From a virus: DNA of 51,383 nt. The stretch lies in the IMG/VR virus record IMGVR_UViG_3300037164_000067, positions 1-51,383 of that record; one strand, given 5' to 3'. The translations under genes were made by a program, and so were the position numbers. The notes under the pieces were generated by a model. It was not told the DNA's origin. It saw nothing but the letters and a program-made list of their open reading frames with translations, and made no database searches. Positions 48,717-51,383 of this stretch are shown piece after piece (within the stretch, counting starts at the first letter, position 1; every line of letters starts with the position of its first letter).

Positions 48717-48725
48717 AATAATAAT

Positions 48726-48926
48726 ATGAAAATAAAATTTGGCGATAAATTAAAATGTTTAAAAACAATATATAATATTTTTCAAATGCCATTATTTATC
48801 GAAAATGACAATTATGAAGTATTAGGCATTGATGAAGATGATATAACATTAAATCATATATTATATGGTAATGAATATTGTAGTTATAATATAAACTTTA
48901 TTTTAGAAAATTTTGAAAAACAATGA
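48726..48926 (+). CDS. Small conserved-type phage protein
   Basis: 66 aa, beta-rich: FGDKLKCLKTIYNIF, NDNYEVLGIDEDDITLNHIL and NEYCSYNINFILENF. This SH3-like strand layout with a late ILENF end is frequent in tiny phage genes. Nine nt after the previous gene. Confidence 0.65.
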   Translation: MKIKFGDKLKCLKTIYNIFQMPLFIENDNYEVLGIDEDDITLNHILYGNEYCSYNINFILENFEKQ

Positions 48927-48941
48927 TTTAAAATAAATTAT

Positions 48942-48952
48942 AAGTATTTAAA
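48942..48952 (+). promoter_or_regulatory. Weak TATTTATA-type element
   Basis: AAGTATTTAAA, 26 nt before the ATG at 48979. Confidence 0.25.
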
Positions 48953-48978
48953 GAAAAATTAATTTAATTATTATTAAA

Positions 48979-49185
48979 ATGGAAATCGTAAAAGTTTATT
49001 CGCCAATAGAAGATAAAAATATTCAAAAGAATCTTCAAAAATCAGAAATATGGACTAATGCCCATCATTTTGATGAGCTTACTGATACACAAATAAAATA
49101 TGGTAATATGTTTGAATACACCATAAAATTTGATGGATTACGACCAATAGTAGTCAATAAAGTAAGAAAATTACAAAACAAATAA
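48979..49185 (+). CDS. Small uncharacterised phage protein
   Basis: 68 aa, soluble, charged (MEIVKVYSPIEDKNIQKNL). Separate from neighbours by 40-50 nt on each side. No motif recognised. Confidence 0.6.
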   Translation: MEIVKVYSPIEDKNIQKNLQKSEIWTNAHHFDELTDTQIKYGNMFEYTIKFDGLRPIVVNKVRKLQNK

Positions 49186-49225
49186 GTAATTATACTTTTA
49201 AACATACTATTTATAGTAAAATAAT

Positions 49226-49432
49226 ATGAAGATAATTCCATATAAAATGAAAGTGTTGAGGATTTTGATGTTCGCAATGTATTTCTTAATTTATGGATAC
49301 TCGATGTCAAAAACCACAATTGAACCAAACCGTCCTGTTTGGGGATATATATGCGCATTAGTATTTTTAATGTTATCTATATGGGGTATTGTAATTTTCA
49401 TTAAAAATAATAAAGATAATGGAACTATTTAA
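49226..49432 (+). CDS. Small membrane protein, two transmembrane segments
   Basis: 68 aa: hydrophobic helices at about residues 9-27 and 39-60 joined by a short loop with Pro and Asn. A TATTTATA core lies at 49208-49215, 10 nt upstream. It overlaps the next small gene by 14 nt. Confidence 0.65.
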   Translation: MKIIPYKMKVLRILMFAMYFLIYGYSMSKTTIEPNRPVWGYICALVFLMLSIWGIVIFIKNNKDNGTI

Positions 49433-49544
49433 TTCTTTATATTTTTGTATTGGTGTTACTTTTGGTGCAGTTCTCATGTACTTATTAATTTTTATTGATA
49501 AAATTTGGATTAAAATAATGAAGTTTTTTCATAAAAAACGTTAA
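49419..49544 (+). CDS. Very small membrane protein (41 aa)
   Basis: ATG at 49419, TAA at 49542-49544. One hydrophobic helix (LYFCIGVTFGAVLMYLLIF) and a basic tail (KIMKFFHKKR). It overlaps the previous membrane gene by 14 nt, probably as a pair. Last phage-type gene before the cassette array. Confidence 0.6.
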   Translation: MELFNSLYFCIGVTFGAVLMYLLIFIDKIWIKIMKFFHKKR

Positions 49545-49545
49545 T

Positions 49546-49588
49546 TTTTGTAACAAAATGCTAATTAGAACGTATTAATGTAGTATTG
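49546..49588 (+). repeat. 43-bp direct repeat, copy 1
   Basis: Nearly identical (one T insertion) to 50338-50379. Copy 1 lies directly before a GTTATAC box (49589-49595); copy 2 lies directly before the R'' box of attC-like site 2. It marks the left edge of the cassette region. Confidence 0.8.
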
Positions 49589-49595
49589 GTTATAC
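49589..49595 (+). other. Possible left cassette junction (GTTATAC)
   Basis: Same sequence as the R' box of site 1 (49929-49935), placed straight after the 43-bp repeat without attC arms. It may be a remnant of an attC site or an attI-like insertion point. Confidence 0.4.
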
Positions 49596-49665
49596 AAAAC
49601 AAATTTAAAATGGACTTTAAAAACAAGTATCTGAACTGAAAATAGTAACAGCAACAAAGCCGAGA

Positions 49666-49848
49666 GTGTATTTACAATGGATTAATACTGAAAAAGGTAG
49701 AGATAAACACGATTGTTATGAAAGAATTGAAGATGTTTACACTAGATATGTAAATACATATAATCCATCAATGATAGTAATTCAAGGAAATAAGTTTTTT
49801 AAAGACCTTGAAGAAATGTATCAGAGTGCGTTGGCAAATGAACGCTAA
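49666..49848 (+). CDS. Cassette 1 gene: uncharacterised protein, 5' end uncertain
   Basis: 60 aa from a GTG at 49666 (VYLQWINTEKGRDKHDCYER...). The frame is open back to 49621, and an ATG at 49610 (MDFKNK) would join it if one base were gained in a short A run, giving a start MDFKKQVSELKIVTATKP. So this is either a GTG-started gene or a frameshifted one. Its TAA stop lies inside the R'' box of attC-like site 1, as in compact integron cassettes. Confidence 0.5.
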   Translation: MYLQWINTEKGRDKHDCYERIEDVYTRYVNTYNPSMIVIQGNKFFKDLEEMYQSALANER

Positions 49849-49935
49849 CGGTTGTGTGTATGAAACGTTGCCACGCACGACACTTGATATAAGCCAGAAA
49901 CCTTAATTGGCTATGTTTTATACACGTTGTTATAC
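49843..49935 (+). repeat. attC-like integron recombination site 1
   Basis: R'' CGCTAAC (49843-49849), spacer GGTTG, an arm TGTGTAT-G-AAAC, a variable centre, the matching arm GTTTTATACACG, spacer TT and R' GTTATAC (49929-49935). The two arms pair imperfectly with one unpaired base, as in attC sites. The R'' box is not complementary to the left junction, unlike sites 2-4. Confidence 0.7.
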
Positions 49936-50019
49936 ACAGTACGGTTTATTAAAGTAAAATGTTGATATGAAAAACGAACAAAAACTTTTTAAGAATAATT
50001 ATAAATAAAATTGAATATT

Positions 50020-50334
50020 ATGAAAAATGAAGTAAAAAATGGTAAATTAATTTTGGGAAGTTTTATTTTCAGAATAAATTTTAATGAAAATCCAACTCTT
50101 GTTATCGAAGAAAAAATAAATGATAATGGAACAAAACAATTTACAGGTAAATCAAAATGGAATCCATTTAAATTTATTGTCGTTGGTGAAAATAACATTG
50201 AAGGAAAATATGAGTTATTTGATAGTGCTTTTATAATTCCAAATGATAATACTAATATATGGAAATTACATAAATGTCAAATTAATTTAAATTTTAATGA
50301 AATTAATTTTGAACGTTGTGAACATATTAATTAA
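50020..50334 (+). CDS. Cassette 2 gene: uncharacterised protein
   Basis: 104 aa from the ATG at 50020 (a TTG at 50011 is less likely). Beta-rich: GKLILGSFIFRINFNENP, TLVIEEKIND, KFIVVGENNIEGKYELF. AT-rich like the phage genes, so it may be a phage gene caught in a cassette. It lies between attC-like sites 1 and 2. Confidence 0.6.
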   Translation: MKNEVKNGKLILGSFIFRINFNENPTLVIEEKINDNGTKQFTGKSKWNPFKFIVVGENNIEGKYELFDSAFIIPNDNTNIWKLHKCQINLNFNEINFERCEHIN

Positions 50335-50337
50335 AAA

Positions 50338-50379
50338 TTTTGTAACAAAATGCTAATTAGAACGTATAATGTAGTATTG
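50338..50379 (+). repeat. 43-bp direct repeat, copy 2
   Basis: Copy of 49546-49588 lacking one T, ending 1 nt before the R'' box of site 2. It begins with TTTTGTAACAAAA, a short palindrome. Confidence 0.8.
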
Positions 50380-50380
50380 T

Positions 50381-50471
50381 GTATAACGGTGGCGGTATGA
50401 AACGTGCCGATGTAGAACGTTTCAAATTATACACAGGCTTGTCACGGCATGTTTTATACCGTGTGTTATAG
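50381..50471 (+). repeat. attC-like integron recombination site 2
   Basis: R'' GTATAAC (50381-50387), spacer GGTGG, arm CGGTATGAAAC, matching arm GTTTTATACCG, spacer TGT, R' GTTATAG (50465-50471). R'' is the exact reverse complement of GTTATAC, the box that opens this cassette at 49929-49935. Confidence 0.8.
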
Positions 50472-50489
50472 CCAGTTAATTTTTAAATT

Positions 50490-50672
50490 ATGAAAAAAGT
50501 TTTTAATAGAGATGGTAAATATGTTGTAAGATTTGCTGCCGATGCAAAAGAGCAAATTCAAAAATGGCTTGGTGAAAACTGCCCTTATGATTTTGCTGTA
50601 AAATTTGCAAAAGAAGTCGATTGCCCTGTTTTCGGTAAAGCATTAGAGTTTCCTTGTGTGGTAGTTTTTTAA
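50490..50672 (+). CDS. Cassette 3 gene: small uncharacterised protein
   Basis: 60 aa: VFNRDGKYVVRFAADAKEQI followed by QKWLGENCPYDFAVKF and a Val/Phe-rich end; two Cys. Richer in G and C than the phage genes around it, which suggests a foreign origin. One gene in a cassette of about 340 bp, stop 4 nt before site 3. Confidence 0.65.
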   Translation: MKKVFNRDGKYVVRFAADAKEQIQKWLGENCPYDFAVKFAKEVDCPVFGKALEFPCVVVF

Positions 50673-50676
50673 TTGG

Positions 50677-50808
50677 CTATAACGGCTGCGTGTAGCATAT
50701 CGTTGCGGATTTTGAAACACTAAGCTATCAAAACGAGATGAATTTAATTAGTAGCACAAATAATAAATAACCTGCTAACACCGCAATGGATGCTACACGT
50801 TGTTAGGT
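50677..50808 (+). repeat. attC-like integron recombination site 3
   Basis: R'' CTATAAC (50677-50683), spacer GGCTG, arm CGTGTAGCAT, long variable centre, arm ATGCTACACG (10 bp perfect), spacer TT, R' GTTAGGT (50802-50808), an exact GTTRRRY match. R'' is the reverse complement of GTTATAG, which opens this cassette. Confidence 0.85.
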
Positions 50809-50829
50809 GCTGGCGCAATTTTAAAAACA

Positions 50830-51030
50830 ATGGAAATACTTACTAAAATTTTTGCAGTAATTGGATTAGTAGTTGTGGCTGCCGTGTTGATGGCATTACC
50901 TACAATGTGGTTATGGAACTGGCTTATGCCTACAATTTTCGGACTTATTAAAATCGGATTTTGGCAGGCATTAGGATTGAACTTATTAGCTGGCATACTT
51001 TTTAAAAGTAGCTCGTCAAGTTCAAAATAG
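50830..51030 (+). CDS. Cassette 4 gene: small membrane protein
   Basis: 66 aa from the ATG at 50830; the frame is open upstream to the attC junction but only with a TTG. Two hydrophobic helices (ILTKIFAVIGLVVVAAVLMA; FWQALGLNLLAGILF) around MWLWNWLMPTIFGL and a Ser-rich tail. Short proteins with this W-N-x-x-MP...FW-x-ALGL layout recur in Bacteroidota and in mobile DNA. No promoter of its own is seen. Confidence 0.7.
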   Translation: MEILTKIFAVIGLVVVAAVLMALPTMWLWNWLMPTIFGLIKIGFWQALGLNLLAGILFKSSSSSSK

Positions 51031-51064
51031 TAATAGTGTGCAAGCGCAGCCGACCCACGCTTGC

Positions 51065-51158
51065 ACCTAACGGCTGGGTGTATGAGAAGGTTTGCTTAGA
51101 TGAACTTTCAAATTACCACTACTGTTGATAGCAAACTTTCTTATACACCTTGTTATGC
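51065..51158 (+). repeat. attC-like integron recombination site 4
   Basis: R'' ACCTAAC (51065-51071), an exact RYYYAAC match, spacer GGCTG, arm GGTGTAT-G-AGAA, arm TTCTTATACACC, spacer TT, R' GTTATGC (51152-51158). R'' is the reverse complement of GTTAGGT, which opens this cassette. Confidence 0.85.
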
Positions 51159-51244
51159 TCTCGTGCCGACTTATTAAGCATAAATGCTGATTTGAAACAC
51201 GAAAGAAAAACAAAAAGAATTTTGGGGTGGATTTTTAAAATTTG

Positions 51245-51254
51245 AATATTTATA
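51245..51254 (+). promoter_or_regulatory. TATTTATA-type promoter candidate
   Basis: AATATTTATA, 15 nt before the ATG at 51270, where phage-type coding resumes. Confidence 0.35.
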
Positions 51255-51269
51255 TATAAATTAAAAACT

Positions 51270-51383
51270 ATGAGTGAAGATATACGAAAAATGATTAATA
51301 AGATGAAGAACTTTAAGCAATTTGTGAATGAGAATATTGGAAGTATTAATCCATATATCTATGATAATCCAAAACTAATTGAA
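51270..51383 (+). CDS. Phage protein, 3' end outside window (possible internal or prohead protein)
   Basis: 38 codons are visible: MSEDIRKMINKMKNFKQFVN followed by ENIGSINPYIYDNPKLIE. The MKNFKQFVNEN part resembles the short capsid-targeting leader of T4 internal proteins (M-K-x-Y/F-x-x-F-I/V-x-E). If right, the product is packaged in the head, and the long protein at 1-2142 may be of the same kind. It shows that phage sequence continues beyond the cassette array. Confidence 0.6.
   Translation, partial: MSEDIRKMINKMKNFKQFVNENIGSINPYIYDNPKLIE

Overview
The window is a piece of a large, AT-rich, double-stranded DNA phage genome, most likely a myovirus-like or jumbo phage of a Bacteroidota host. 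Phage evidence: two lysis-type muramidases, a Dda-like helicase, an ATP-dependent DNA ligase, an RNA ligase, a short gp55-like late sigma factor, a LemA-like phage protein, many small orphan genes packed with 1-8 nt overlaps, and a heavy load of homing endonucleases. Host evidence: promoters that fit the Bacteroidota pattern (TTG, about 18-21 nt, TAnnTTTG), A-rich leaders with no clear Shine-Dalgarno sequences, and signal peptides ending like Bacteroidota ones. TAA, TGA and TAG all act as ordinary stops. There is no rRNA. One tRNA-like element is present.

Layout. 1-7.9 kb (+): end of a large probably structural gene, a Vsr-like homing endonuclease, a GH25 lysozyme, small structural or membrane genes, a PolB-type exonuclease fold that has lost catalytic residues, and a patatin phospholipase. 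7.9-19.4 kb (-): lytic transglycosylase, GNAT-like protein, several membrane proteins, two DEDD exonucleases (one broken), a HAD phosphatase, thioredoxin, a SpoT/MESH1-like HD hydrolase, and GIY-YIG and LAGLIDADG endonucleases plus a LAGLIDADG remnant. 19.5-37.7 kb (+): HAD protein, a J-domain/kinase-like protein next to a vWA protein, a PurA-family enzyme, ATP-grasp, WGR-DNA ligase, gp55-like sigma, LemA-like protein, a structured noncoding stretch with a tRNA-like element, then RNA ligase, radical SAM and Thg1-like polymerase, a Clp-type AAA+/M41 protease fusion, a PTH2-like protein and a PD-(D/E)XK protein. 37.7-46.1 kb: two copies of a cassette made of a small ribbon-helix-helix-like gene and a GIY-YIG endonuclease (-), which flank Nudix and Dda genes (+), then NADAR and HD-domain genes. 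46.1-47.5 kb (-): a solitary TnpB with an omega-RNA-like 3' end. 47.5-49.5 kb (+): small phage genes.

The most unusual part is 49.5-51.2 kb: four attC-like integron recombination sites separate short gene cassettes inside the phage genome, with no integrase gene in view. In three consecutive cassettes the R'' box is the exact reverse complement of the box that opens the same cassette, as expected for real integron cassettes. Phage-type coding resumes right after the last site.

A second theme is a recurring TATTTATA element (often AAGTATTTATA) usually 10-26 nt before start codons, especially those of homing endonucleases and tnpB. It may be the promoter of the gp55-like sigma factor. RNA repair and nucleotide genes (RNA ligase, Thg1-like, two HAD, Nudix, PurA-like, NADAR, HD hydrolases) suggest a phage that resists host tRNA- and nucleotide-targeting defences. 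That last point is inference.
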